Assembly: GCA_021399435.1 (NCBI GenBank)
Contig: JAJTUP010000011.1
Coordinates: 930,001-994,000, forward strand
Direction: 5' to 3'
Source: Diaporthe sp. PMI_573
Taxonomy: Eukaryota; Ascomycota; Sordariomycetes; Diaporthales; Diaporthaceae
DNA length: 64,000 bases
The translations under genes and the position numbers were made by a program. The notes beneath the pieces were generated by a model, which was not told where the DNA came from, ran no database searches, and was given only the letters and a program-made list of their open reading frames with translations. Below, one piece after another: positions 47,502 through 59,729 of this stretch (position 1 is the stretch's first letter; every line of letters starts with the position of its first letter).

Positions 47502-48150
47502 AAGGGCAAGAACTGAGTGTCCCACAACCTTTCTGTTGGCGGGTTGGCTTTGGTGGGTTGCCCGTGGATGACCATCAGTTGATGGAACCTGGAACACTGG
47601 GTGACGAGAGGGAGTCGGCCAGTATAGTTTCTGCACAACCTGTAGACTTAGGGAGAGGCTCAGCCTGATAATGAAAAAGTTTTGGTAACCGACAAGCTTA
47701 TCTCGGGCGTCAGCCACGCACATCTATGGTGAAATACCTGGGTAGTGCCCACCGCCATACCTTCTATAGGATGGACCTTGCGTGGAATAACTTATTGTGG
47801 AACAGCCTCCTGTATCATATAAGACAAGCACCCACGGAACATGCTCCTATGAGATAACGTCCCATGGAGTAACGTCCTATGGGACAACCTCCTCAAGTGC
47901 TATGAGAGAACCTTCTACATGAGATCTTGTAGGAAACCCTTTTGAACCCTCTTGGAAGCCCTCTTGGAAGCCCCTTTATGGGAGACCCTCCTCAAGTGTG
48001 AAATGACCGCCTCTAGTATAACCGGGCAGACAGTATTCAAGCCACAGGCCACTCCATAACGGCGTTTTTGCATGTTTTCAGAATGTAGCTGTTACTGTGA
48101 TATTTTATGTGATTGTAATCGTGATCCAATCGGTTCCCAACGAGGAGAAT
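47502..48150. other. Non-coding region holding the second minisatellite
   Basis: This holds the 3' flank of the NmrA-like gene and the degenerate array at 47764-48000. No gene is supported. Confidence 0.45.
47764..48000. repeat. Degenerate 15-bp repeat array related to the one at 32.1 kb
   Basis: Three adjacent 15-base units at about 47847-47891 read CTATGAGATAACGTC, CCATGGAGTAACGTC and CTATGGGACAACCTC. Looser copies lie either side (ACCCACGGAACATGCTC; TTTATGGGAGACCCTC), and a 12-base unit, CCTCTTGGAAGC, is doubled near 47947-47970. The half-unit CTATGGGA and the GTC end are shared with the array at 32101-32292. It is older and less regular than that array. Confidence 0.65.
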
Positions 48151-48164
48151 GTCCGAAGAGCTGC

Positions 48165-48365
48165 ACAACACCCGCGTCCATGCCTGGGCCACGAGGTCTA
48201 TGCCGACTCGCCGGGCAATGTGGCGCCTAATTATGTGGGAATTACAGCTTACCGCGTTCGGGAGTGCCGTTGGCTTATTGCGCGATGAGCCCGGCGTTGC
48301 TCGTCGTTGAATCATTGGGCAGGCTACCGGCGCCCCGGATGGGGTAGCACTTGAGTGGTGCGGCA
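48165..48365 (+). pseudogene. Decayed fragment of a methyltransferase related to the 48546 gene
   Basis: Two stretches resemble parts of the intact methyltransferase downstream, in the same order. About 48183-48225 can be read LGHEVYADSPGNVA, against LGYELFRDSPAEVA in the intact protein. About 48268-48346 matches, nearly base for base with small indels, the segment encoding ALLRDEPGVLVIGQATGNLDG (intact copy near 49253-49315). The copy has lost the start, the cofactor motif and the reading frame. It is a relic of a duplicated or more complete paralogue, and is shorter between the two matched parts. Confidence 0.72.
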
Positions 48366-48545
48366 GTTGTGAATAAAGCAATTATCCTCTTGCAACTTTT
48401 ATGCATATCGCAAAACAGAAACTGTTGTAGTAGATCTAGAGTTATCCGAAATTCCAACTGCCGCCCTGACATATCGGGACCGCCGTGACTTAGACATGCC
48501 CCCTCTGGGATTGTCCCAAAGAAGACGGACGCCCCGGCTCGGAAC

Positions 48546-49535
48546 ATGGACACGGTGCCACAGACCGGCGATAATGTCGCTCCCAAAGCAGAGCAACGAC
48601 CGGCGGCCACCGCTGAGAGGAGCAAGCTCTGGTTCGACGAGACCGTGGTCGTGCCGGAGGCGTTCCGAGAGCTCTTGGTGAACTACAGCCACATCCCCGC
48701 AGAGGATGTTGACGAGCACGTCATCCAGATCGTGAGTCCCGCGCGCCGCCCTGAACTTCCAACATCGAATGCTAACGGCGCCGGTAATCGCACACAGCGC
48801 AACAAGGCCTGGGAGGTCCACCACTACCCATGCCTGGGCCAGTTCCGCTTCGTGGAGCTGAACCTCTCGGCCCGGCCGCGGGGCGACCTCTATGCCCGGT
48901 TGCTGTCGACGCTGAAGGGGTCCGCCCCGTCCTCATCGCCCGCCTTCCTGGACGTCGGCGCCTGCCTGGGCCAGGACGTCCGCAAGCTGATCCACGACGG
49001 GGCGCCGCCGCGCTCCGTGGCAGGCGCCGAGCTCTCGCCGACCTTCATCCGGCTGGGCTACGAGCTGTTTCGCGACTCGCCGGCGGAGGTGGCGATGGTG
49101 CAGGCCGACATCCTCGCGCCGCTTGGCCGGGGTGGGGAGGAGGAAGGGTCGCTGGCTCGGTTCCGCGGGAAGCTGAGCGTCGTGCAGTTGGGGATGATCC
49201 TGCACTTGTTCACGTGGGAGGAACAGGTTGCGGCGTTCGAGAATGCCATTGCGCTGCTCCGCGACGAGCCTGGCGTGCTTGTCATCGGGCAGGCTACGGG
49301 GAACCTGGATGGGGTTGTCACGCAGACGCTTAGTGTGGGCGGTGCGAATAAGGGGACGTGCAAGCATAATGTTGAAAGCTTCAAGCGGCTTGTCAAGGAC
49401 GTCGAGGCCCGGACGGGAACGAAGTGGGACGTTCAGGCTGAGCTGGACGAGGGGTTGAGCGTCAATGACGGGAAGAGGACCTGGGACGACCCCAAGACGA
49501 GAAGGCTGCTGTTCGAGCTGGAGAGGGTAGGGTAG
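48546..49535 (+). CDS. SAM-dependent methyltransferase (fungal secondary-metabolism type)
   Basis: Two exons, 48546-48731 and 48798-49535, encode 307 residues. The 66-bp intron starts GTGAGT, has a TGCTAAC branch site and ends CACACAG. It is in phase and stop-free, so retention would add 22 residues. The cofactor site FLDVGACLGQD is at about 111-121, followed by GAELSPTFIRLGYELFRD, and the region GMILHLFTWEEQVAAFENAI is the post-motif helix typical of this fungal group. Members often methylate small molecules in polyketide or terpenoid pathways. No synthase gene lies nearby, so the substrate is open. A decayed relative of the same family sits just upstream. Confidence 0.9.
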   Translation: MDTVPQTGDNVAPKAEQRPAATAERSKLWFDETVVVPEAFRELLVNYSHIPAEDVDEHVIQIVSPARRPELPTSNANGAGNRTQRNKAWEVHHYPCLGQFRFVELNLSARPRGDLYARLLSTLKGSAPSSSPAFLDVGACLGQDVRKLIHDGAPPRSVAGAELSPTFIRLGYELFRDSPAEVAMVQADILAPLGRGGEEEGSLARFRGKLSVVQLGMILHLFTWEEQVAAFENAIALLRDEPGVLVIGQATGNLDGVVTQTLSVGGANKGTCKHNVESFKRLVKDVEARTGTKWDVQAELDEGLSVNDGKRTWDDPKTRRLLFELERVG

Positions 49536-49878
49536 ATTCCCTCGAGGCCCAGGTCGAGGCTCGACGTCGACAACTACATTCCCAATATGACATGCAAGAA
49601 ACGCAAGAACAGCGAGCGGAAGCAGGTGTCTTTTGCCCACACGGGCGACGTGTCTTTGATTTTGACGGAAGCTACGGGAACCTGAACCTAACGCCGCTCG
49701 CTACCTGTAGAGGAGAGCGGCCCCAGACGCCGTTCAACCGTACCGTGGCATTCATTTCATGCAAGTCGTGCAATTGCCTGTCCATGCCAGAACTTTTGTC
49801 CCTTGACCCTCCAAATGACTCTTTGACGGATCGGGAGAGAAATCAACTACCAGCCTCCAGTGCTCTGCTTAAGGCTCT
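49536..49878. other. Short convergent intergenic region
   Basis: 343 bases between the methyltransferase stop and the eS26 stop. These genes converge, so the stretch should hold both 3' ends. No coding sequence was recognised. Confidence 0.5.
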
Positions 49879-50732
49879 TTACGAAGTCTTAGCGCCCTGG
49901 GTAGGAGTGATCTTCTTGCCGTCCTTGTTGTATCGGACACGCGGGGGAGGAGCACGGTTGCGGCGACCCTCACGCGAACGGACACTATTGGTATTCCTGT
50001 CAGCATATACGTTCGTCGGTCGGAAGGGGGAGATGGTGATGGAGTTCGTTTGCCGCCAAGGTTCTTCTCAGCCGCCTGTGCCTGGCGGGTGCGGGGCTTG
50101 CCCAGAGGGCTGCCGCCACACCACGCCAGACACAGTTGTCCTCCACCCAGGACAAACGTACCGAACGATCTTGCCGTGAATGGCACAAGAGACGCAGTAC
50201 TGCAGCTTGAGGTACATCTTGGGGACGGTGTACTCGGCAAAGACCGAGGCGTCAGAGATGTCACCTGTAGAAGACATTTGTTAGTAAGGTTCGATGCGAC
50301 TGGGGGAGGGGAGCTCGGCCGATATTGCAGCATCGGCAGAAGCAGCTTGGCCGTCTTGACGTACGAATAGCAGCAGACTCAACCATGTTGCGGATGGTGA
50401 ATCTCTTGATGGCCTTGTCCTTGGGCGTGCATCGCGAGCAGTTGGAGCAACGGATGGGCTTGACGTGGCCGCGGCCCTTCTTGTTGCGGCCGTTGTTCTT
50501 TCTCTATTCGAGGAGAGACAGGTCAGCGTCTGATCATGTGGGGTCTATGTTCGAGCGAGACTGATGTCTGTCGGTGGGCCAAGAGGGAGAACGCGACAGA
50601 GCGGGTGTCCATGCATGGAAGCAAGCAAGCACCATCGCATCTGTGGCATTGAGCCCCGAGGAACATCGTGACGACCTGAATTTGGAGGTTGAGAGGGCTG
50701 CTTGTGGGAGCGAATCATACCTTCTTAGGCAT
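49879..50732 (-). CDS. RPS26: 40S ribosomal protein eS26
   Basis: Four exons, complement(50721-50732, 50365-50503, 50162-50264, 49879-49984), with introns of 217, 100 and 177 bp, encode 119 residues, the usual fungal length. The first exon codes only for MPKK. The sequence [20 protein letters not shown] follows, with the two CxxC pairs (CSNC; CVSC) of the eS26 zinc site, then [20 protein letters not shown] and the basic tail [16 protein letters not shown]. The protein sits at the mRNA exit channel of the small subunit. The long introns are typical of fungal ribosomal protein genes. It is divergent from the ubiquitin-eS31 gene, so the two may be co-regulated. Confidence 0.98.
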
Positions 50733-52106
<1,374 letters not shown>

Positions 52107-52899
52107 ACGGTTTCTTTCGGTTTCATGGATGGACAAACGGAGCAAACGGGTCAATAGTTTCAGGGACGGGGAAAAGCTTGCACTTTGCGCATTCATGCGG
52201 CTTCTGATGCTGGTACGGAGCATCATGGGTGTGGTCACAGATTCATCTAGTACTTGTCAACTGCCGCCTCCGGCGTCAAGAAGAAGCGCACCGAGGCTCG
52301 CGTGCAGACCTACTCTTGGCTGGCGGAACGGGGAAAATACCGAAATGAAGGTCACGATCACAAACAACATTATACTTGACCCCTTGTGACATGTGTTACC
52401 CACGCCGTACAGTGTCATCGTAGCTTGTCGTCCCATGGGCTCGTGAGCATTGGGTTGCTGTTCTCCATCAATTCGGTGGTTTCTGTCAACCTCGCAATGA
52501 TTTCCCTACTCGTGCTGAACATTAGAACGGCAGTACGCGAGAGGCATAGGGGCCAACACCACTGGCTCATCGTGGTCCATTTCCACTCAACCCAGGATAA
52601 GCCATCACAAGTGTAGCTTCTACTGAATCTTGACGTCCCGAGATTCTTCGGTCAAGGCCCCCGGCCTTTCTAGTAATTACTCGGTATGCGTGGCCTTCCG
52701 ATGCCGGGGTCACAAGTTTAACAGGACGACGGCCTCATGGAGCTCAGGAGAATGGGACAAGTAAGATTGAAGGCGATAGTTGCTGGGTTGTAAACAATTT
52801 TGGCTATATGCAGGAAGTCATGCTCATCTAAACACATTCTGGTAAGGCTGCAGAGCTGGTGGGCGGGGGCACCAGTGGTATCTATTCAACTTCTTAATC
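52107..52899. other. Convergent intergenic region
   Basis: About 790 bases between the ends of the ubiquitin-eS31 and chitinase genes. It holds short frames without motifs. No repeat or RNA gene was recognised. Confidence 0.45.
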
Positions 52900-54349
52900 T
52901 CACTCCCTGAACCCATTCCTCAGGTTCTCCCACTCGCTCTCAGGACAGTCAAGCTGGTTGATGTCCCTCCGCAGCGCATTCGGCCCGCCGAAAACATCAA
53001 CCACGTTCTCGATCAGGCTCTCCCTGCCCCTGCGGTCCGACGAGCTCTCCCACCACATGCTGCCGCCGAGGCCGTGGTTCTTGATGTACCCGGCCTTGTC
53101 CCTGACCATGGGCAGCGTGTCGTAGCTGACCATCATCCTCCTGGCCGGGTCGTAGCTGTAGCTGGCGCCGCTGTCGTGGTCGTAGAACTCGCGGGCCCCC
53201 GGGAGCGGCAGCGCCTTGTAGTCGTACACGCCCCGCTCCCAGCTGCCCTCGCCGATGCCGCTGTAGGGCTTCCCCACGCCGTCCGTGTTCTCGAACGCCC
53301 GCCCGTACAGCGGCATGCCCACCACGATCTTGGACGGGTGCACGTGGCGGGTGTAGTACTCCAGGGCCTTGGCCGTGCTGAAGGGCGTGGTGTTGGGCTG
53401 GGCCCGGTTGGGGTACAGGTTCGCCTGGTGGCCGGCCACCTGGTCCCAGGACCCGGCGTAGTCGTAAGCCATGAGGTTCCAGAAGTCCAGGTAGCGGTCC
53501 ATGCCGCGCAGGTCCAGCTTCTCATAGTTCTGCGGACCGGCCGGGCAGGCTACCGTGAGCTCGAAGTGGTGGGGCCCTGGGTGCCCGGGCTCCGGGGGGA
53601 GCGTGCGGGCGTAGGCCTCCATCTCCTCCCGGCAGGCCTTTAGCAGGGCCACCCAGTCGGCGGCCTCGGACGCGTTCTGTGGGTACTCCCAGTCGATGTC
53701 AAGGCCGTCGAAGCCGTAGTTCTTCATAAGCTTGACGGCTGATCTGGCAAAGTTGGCTCGACCCTGAGGGGTTGATGCTGGCTGCCTGAAGTTGGAGGAG
53801 TAGGTCCATCCGCCGATGGAAAGGAGTATCTTTAAGTTGCGGTTCCGGCGTTTGAGAAGGTTGAGTTGTTTGAGGCAGCCGTACAGCTTGTGCCCATCCT
53901 CCCACTTGTCACCATCCCAGTGGATTTCCGAGTCGGCCCAACTGTCTGTCAGGTAGCTATTGGATATGTTAGTCTTGGTACTCGAGGCGAGAATACACAG
54001 GGCCACTGCGAGCTTACACTTCGCCAGACTCGGGGCGGACATTGGCAAATGCGTAGAGGACATGGGTGAGATTCTCGACTGGCAGCTCCCACGGGAAGTG
54101 TTTTCGGCCATATATGGCCCAGTTGACGAAGTACGCGACGCTTCGGTAGCCCTTTGTTACTGGTCCTCCGCCCATGGTGTCGTTTGGGGTTTGTAGGTGT
54201 GGCGTGTTGAGGCCTTGGGAGTAAGAGTTGTCAAATTCGTGAATGTTGTGTTGAAGAAGAGGAATCTGCTGGGCCTGGATGAAGAGGACGAGGCTTATAA
54301 AGAGGAGGAAAACGGATATTATGGATAACAGGCGGCCTCTATCTGGCAT
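52900..54349 (-). CDS. GH18 chitinase with N-terminal membrane anchor
   Basis: Two exons, complement(54018-54349, 52900-53956), with a 61-bp intron, encode 462 residues. An ATG at 54415 in the same frame would add 22. Residues about 7-27 ([20 protein letters not shown]) form a strong hydrophobic helix without a clear cleavage site, so the protein is probably a type II membrane or poorly cleaved secreted enzyme. The catalytic domain begins [19 protein letters not shown], has [15 protein letters not shown], the GH18 active-site motif [11 protein letters not shown] (around residue 196; last E is the acid), [14 protein letters not shown] and GMPLYGRAF, and ends with [14 protein letters not shown]. 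It belongs to the fungal group used in wall remodelling or chitin breakdown. No chitin-binding module is present. Confidence 0.95.
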
Positions 54350-55333
54350 GGTGAAGGAGGGGGTGAGGTGGTCACTGCCTCGTGGGTACGTATGAACGGG
54401 TACGGATATATGCAAGGTACTGCCAGTGTGGCGTAGCTAATAATAAGGAGGGGCGGCGGCTAGCCAGCTAAACATGGCAGATCGGGGGCGATGACAGCTG
54501 CTGCGTCAGGGGTGTTCGGGAACCTGGGAGCACAAGGACGTCTTTGATTCGATTGATATGGCTAGGGGGACGATCATGAATGCGTGTGTCAAACTAGGGG
54601 AAGACAGAGCAGACCGTTGGCTGGGCTGATGAGATGCAACGCCAACAATCCACAGTGAAGATGGCAGCTTCCGCCACGGCAAATGATGTGACAATATATC
54701 AGACAGACTGGAGAAGACCCGCCAGGAACATACCATGCTTCACCTTCTCCTTGAGTTTGCCGAACATGGCGGGGTAGAAAGCCAAACCGCTGTTATGCAC
54801 CACAGAGGAAATGAATCAAGAGAGTGCCTGTTCTTTGTTCTACTCCAGTGAAGCTCGGATGTTGAAACGCGCAGAAGACGTTTGGGGAGGAGACGCGGAA
54901 GGATGGAGTGGCTCAGCTGCTGCTACGATGGAGCCCCAAGCCTAGATGGGCGGCCGTTCGGGAATGACGACACTTGCTTGAAGCCGTGCCACCCGTCGAC
55001 ATCCAGATGCCAAGATGCCTCTTGTACCTCCGTACCGGCTGGAAGTGCTACCCAGCTGGTGACCAGCTCGGCGGACCGTCGTCTGCTCACGGTGTGGGGA
55101 GCCGCTAGTGATTGTGTCTTAGCGCGGACAGGGATGTCCCACCATGCGCCGGCCTGCTTTGGTGCAGCTCCAATTGCATTGAGAGAGAAATTTCAGATCG
55201 TCGAGGGAAAAAAAAAACCTTCGAGCTGCCGGCTGTTCTAAAGCAACGACACCCACACTCTGTCAGCAGCAGCAGGAGCAGCAGCAGCAACAGCACTACT
55301 GCCACAGCCGTCTTGCCAGTCCCGCCTATCAAG
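54350..55333. promoter_or_regulatory. Divergent region between chitinase and NOP56 genes
   Basis: 984 bases hold both promoters. A CAG/CAA-rich stretch (about 55263-55300) lies in the probable 5' leader of NOP56 and is preceded by a run of A (about 55207-55216). No further gene is supported. Confidence 0.5.
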
Positions 55334-56976
55334 ATGGCCAACATCAACTACTTGCTGTACGAGTCGGCGGCTGGTTATGCCGTCTTCGAGGTCGTCAACC
55401 AGGCCGACAGCGTTGGTCTGCAGCTCAAAGAGGTGCAGAACTCGCTCCAGAACCTGGCCACCTTCAGCAAACACGTGAAGCTCGTCAACTTCACCCCCTA
55501 CCGGTAGGCCGCTCCCCACAGCGACTGAGGATCCATGCACTTGCCGTAGGACCTGGTCGCTGACATAAATTTAAAAGAAATGCCGCCGAGACGCTTGAAA
55601 ATGTCAACCTCATCTCCGAGGGTATCATGCCCGACTACCTGAAGTCCATCCTCGAATTGAACCTCCCCCAGACCAGCGGCAACAAGTCCAAGATCGTCCT
55701 TGGCGTCCAAGACAAGAAGCTTGCCGGCGAGATCAGCTCCACCTTCAAGGGCGTCGAGTGCGAGACGAACGAGACCTCCGAGGTTGTCGCAGACCTCCTC
55801 CGCGGTATCAGGGTCCACGCCGAGAAGCTGCTCAAGGGCCTGCAGGACGGTGACCTGGGCCGTGCTCAGCTCGGTATGGGTCACGCATACTCGCGCGCAA
55901 AGGTCAAGTTCAGCGTGCACAAGAACGACAACCACATCATCCAGGCAATTGCGACCCTCGATGCGCTCGACAAGGGCATCAACCAGGGCTCTATGCGTGT
56001 CCGCGAGTGGTACGGCTGGCACTTCCCCGAGCTGGTCAGGATCATTTCCGATAATGGCACTTATGCCAAGCTGGTCCTGGCCATTGGCGACAAGAAGACC
56101 CTGAGTGACGACAAGCTGCACGAGATCGCCGCTGTTATTGACGACGATGGCGAGAAGGCACAGGACATCATCAATGCTGCCAAGATCTCCATGGGTCTCG
56201 ATATCACCGAGTCTGACATGATTATGGTCAAGTCTTTCGCAGCCTCCGTGGCCAAGATGGCCGACTACAGGAAATCGCTTTCCAACTCCTTGGACGCCAA
56301 GATGGGTCAGGTCGCCCCCAACCTGCAGTGCATCCTCGGAACACCCGTCGCGGCCCGTCTCATCTCGCATGCCGGCTCGCTCACCAACCTCGCCAAATAC
56401 CCTGCCTCCACCCTCCAGATCCTCGGCGCCGAGAAGGCTCTCTTCCGAGCCCTCAAGACCAAGGGTGCTACACCCAAGTACGGTCTCATCTACCAATCGT
56501 CTTTCATCGGACGTGCCGGTCCCCGTGTCAAGGGTCGCATCAGCAGATATCTCGCCAACAAGTGCAGTATGGCATCCCGTATCGACAACTTCTCAGAGCA
56601 CCCCTCGGCGCGTTTCGGCGAGGTCCTGCGGCAACAGCTTGAGGACCGGTTGGAGTTCTATGCTACAGGCAAGAAGCCAATCAAGAACGAGGAGGCAATG
56701 AGCAACGCGATGAAGGCCATCCTTGGAGACGGCAATGATGACCTTGCCATTGATACCGAGATGATCGATACCCACCCTGGACAGGAGGAGGCCCAAGAAG
56801 ACAAGAAGTCAAAGAAGGACAAGAAAGACAAGAAGCGCAAGAGCGACGCCATGGACATCGATGAGCCAGCAGAAAAGTCTGACAAGAAGGAGAAGAAGGA
56901 CAAGAAGAAGCGGAAGAGCGAGGCAGATGGTGACAAGAAGGAGAAGAAGAAGAAGGACAAGAAGGTCGAGGCCTAG
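55334..56976 (+). CDS. NOP56: Nucleolar protein 56, box C/D snoRNP core component
   Basis: Two exons, 55334-55503 and 55578-56976, with a 74-bp intron, encode 522 residues. The N-terminus YLLYESAAGYAVFEVVNQAD is that of Nop56 rather than Nop58. The NOSIC/coiled-coil region follows (GHAYSRAKVKFSVHKNDNHI, WYGWHFPELVRIISDN), then the Nop domain (CILGTPVAARLISHAGSLTN, KYGLIYQSSFIGRAGPRVKG). The last 90 residues are a lysine-rich KKD/KKE tail, as usual. The protein binds Nop58 and fibrillarin in snoRNPs that guide rRNA 2'-O-methylation. After the TAG stop at 56974-56976 the same frame stays open for another 125 codons of coding-like sequence, described separately. Confidence 0.98.
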
Positions 56977-57354
56977 GGTGCTTCATCTCTTGATAATAAG
57001 CTTCTTGACATCCCGAAACGTCTACCTGAGCCCTCAATCCCCAAACCTCGCGGGCAAAAGAGAAAGCGCGGAGTCTCTCCCGACAGCCTGCCTGGCCCTG
57101 TGTCTGGCCGCGCCGTGAACGCCGCCGATGATGAAAACGCGCCGAAGCGGATGCGGCAGGATAAGAAGGCCAAGAAGGCAAAGGCTCAGAAACTACCCGT
57201 TCTCACCCAGTCTCTCACGCACAAGAAGATCCTGGATGCCCAAAAGCGGCTCTTGAAGGGGCAGCAACAGCGCGAGGAGAGGGCGAGGGCCCGTATCAAA
57301 AAGCCTGGCTTCCTCAAGAAGAAGGCCAAGCTCGGTGGGAACAGGGGATCTTGA
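56977..57354 (+). other. In-frame, ATG-less coding-like extension after the NOP56 stop
   Basis: Directly after the NOP56 TAG the same frame stays open for 125 codons and ends TGA at 57352-57354. It reads like a disordered basic nucleolar tail: KPRGQKRKRGVSPDS, KRMRQDKKAKKAKAQK, then SLTHKKILDAQKRLLKG and RARIKKPGFLKKKAKLGG. The composition resembles the NOP56 tail. No ATG occurs before codon 53, and no intron that removes the TAG was found. It may be a readthrough extension, a 3'-UTR relic of a lost exon, or part of an unannotated gene. Confidence 0.55.
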
Positions 57355-58232
57355 GATATCTGGTGGGCTCTTGCGGGGATTTCCATTCCTATTGATCTGT
57401 TCGTGGGTTCATCTCGGAGTTGTGAGGGCGCGAGGGAGAAAAATCGGCATCGGAGTTAGGGAACCATCTTTTTCGTTTGCATCTGTTTTTGGTTTGCTGC
57501 TCTCTTTTTCCGATCATGGCCCGTTTTGGCCTACTGGCTGGCTCGGTTGACATGTGCTGTTGTACAATCAATCAATTGATCGATCAATCAAATCTCATAC
57601 CCGTCTAGTTATCGTAGCTTCAGTCGGGAAATTGTGTGAAAAGTTCAAAAGTTCCGTACCAGCGCTGTCTGACTTGGTGCTCACAATGCTCAACGCAATC
57701 TCCACTTTTCGATATACTTGGATTATCGTGGATTTTTTACAAAAACTGCTCTCTTTTATTTTTGTCAATCCCTTGTCATAAAGGTATCGACCCTCCCATC
57801 CGCCCTGCCCAAGCCAGCCCCTCCCGCCCAGGACCTTTGCTTATGCTTTGTTGTTCAGAAGATTAACGCCGCGACGCCCATCTGCTTGCTTGCTCGCTTC
57901 TTGAGTTAACTTGATATCGACATCAAACACCATCATACCGCCGCCGCCGCCGCCGCCCCGCCTGCTCAGCGCTCGCCGGTGCGAGCCTCTCCTCCGTTCA
58001 AGCCAGGTATAGGTATACCTGCGTGCAGCCACCCACGTAGCCACAGTCCCGCTCCGGTCTCACAAACCGCGAGTCCACGTGCTCCTCTCCTGCTTTCTCC
58101 GGCCCATAGGAGCTCATATCCCGTTGGCGAGCCTCGAAGCCGCCACACGCTCAGCGATGGCCCTCTCGGCTGGTTCATCTGATGTATTTGCTGCTTCTGC
58201 TTATGTCCAACACTGCTGCTCGGCAGGCAACA
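57355..58232. other. Convergent intergenic region
   Basis: About 880 bases between NOP56 (plus extension) and the end of VPS4. T-rich to 57780, then a (CCG)n tract of about seven units at 57940-57958. No gene is supported. Confidence 0.5.
57940..57958. repeat. (CCG)n short microsatellite
   Basis: About seven CCG/GCC units in a row in non-coding sequence. Confidence 0.7.
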
Positions 58233-59729
58233 CTATGATCCCTCGCTGCCGAACTCGTGCGTCCACTCGGTATTCCGCTTCAGGTCTTCTTGCGACACCG
58301 TAGGCCGCGACGATTTGATCGACTTGATGAAATCCTTGAGGTCGACGATGGGCTCCAGCAGCTGATCCGTATCGACCTCTTCCCACGTCATCTCTATCGC
58401 GTCGGGCTCGCCCGGCGAGCAGGGCGTCACTCGCGATACGCCATCGGCTTCCACCTGTGGTTTTGCCGGCCCGAGGTTAGCCAACATTGAACCAAGATTC
58501 GCTTGCCGGAATGGAGCAGCACACGTACCTTCTTGAAATGTGTCGCCTGCTGGATCTTGCGCACGGGCTGCATGAGGGCATCCTGCACCGCGACGGCGAT
58601 GTCGCTGCCCGAGTACCCCTCGCTCAGCTTGGCCAGCTCCCTGTAGTCCTCGGACTTGAGGCTCGTCTTGGTGTCCCCCACGGCGATCTTGAACATGGTC
58701 GTCCTCGCGGCGATGTCAGGCAGCGAGATGTGCACGCGGCGCTGGAAACGCCGCCGGATGGCGGCGTCCAGCTGCCAGGGGATGTTTGTCGCGCCCAGCA
58801 CGAGCACGCCCGTCGAGTCCTTGCCGACGCCGTCCATCTGCACCAGCATCTCGGTCTTTATGCGCCTCGACGCCTCCGACTCGCCCTCGCCGCGGGGCCC
58901 GCACAGCGCGTCGACCTCGTCGATGAAGATGATGGATGGCTTGTTCTCGCGGGCCATGTTGAAGAGTTGTTTGACGAGCCTGTCCGCGGGTCGCTGTCAG
59001 TGGGATGTTGTTTCGCCTGACCTGCTTTGTGCCCTCTCCATGTATATGATGTCGTATTCGCCAGCGGGAAATATGAGACTAGACATACCTTTCCGACTCT
59101 CCCATCCACTTGCTCACCAGATCCGAACTGCTCACGCTGAAGAAGGTGCTCTTCGCCTCGGTGGCCAGCGCCTTGGCCAGGTAACTCTTTCCCGTACCCG
59201 GGGGCCCGTAGAGCAGGATGCCCTTCCACGGCTTCCTGTTGCCCTGGAACATCTGTGGGAACTTGATGGGCAGCAGCACGGCCTCCTTGAGGGCCTCCTT
59301 GGCGCCCTCGAGGCCCGCGACGTCCTCCCACTTGACGTTGGGGCGGTCCTGCAGGATGGCGCCGGCGAGGGCGTTGCGCAGCTTCTTGCTGTCCTCGTCG
59401 ATGGGGGCGCCGTCCTCGCCGTTCTCCTTGCCCTTAGCAGTGCCGGCGGTGGAGGAGCCGTTGGCGCCGACCATGCCCGGCTTCTTGCGCTTGGCGTCCG
59501 CGTCGGACAGGTGTGATTTTAGCTTCTCGGCGCGGTCCATGTACTCGGCCGTCTTTGTGCGGATCATCTCCTTGGACTTTGGGTTCTTCTCCCACTTGAG
59601 GGCGAGCATGAACAGCTCCAGCGACTGGTAGTACATCTGGTATGCCTTATCGTACTGGGCGGCGTTGTCAGCCTCGATGGCCTTGCGCACCTGGTCGATT
59701 GCGCGACCGAGGAAGTCGGTGTTGGACAT
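58233..59729 (-). CDS. VPS4: Vacuolar protein sorting ATPase Vps4 (AAA ATPase)
   Basis: Three exons, complement(59089-59729, 58529-58979, 58233-58454), with introns of 109 and 74 bp, encode 437 residues, the family length. Residues 1-75 form the MIT domain ([20 protein letters not shown]). The AAA domain has Walker A GPPGTGKS (175-182), the pore-loop region WMGESER and Walker B IIFIDEVD (230-237; E235 hydrolyses ATP). The arginine finger region is [17 protein letters not shown]. After [20 protein letters not shown] come the beta-domain region EEVDTDQL and the C-terminal helix ending [21 protein letters not shown], both typical of Vps4. It disassembles ESCRT-III on endosomes. Confidence 0.98.

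Noticed and set aside
50504..50720. Intronic snoRNA in the first eS26 intron
   Set aside because: C- and D-box-like strings occur but too close together and without a terminal stem.
55498..56496. 332-codon minus-strand open frame
   Set aside because: Antisense to NOP56; shadow of its codon bias.
57100..57354. Separate 84-residue gene starting at a GTG
   Set aside because: Nuclear genes of fungi rarely start at GTG, and the frame is open back to the NOP56 stop, so it is better described as an extension of that frame.
58656..59516. 286-codon plus-strand open frame
   Set aside because: Antisense to VPS4; no motif and conflicts with a certain gene.
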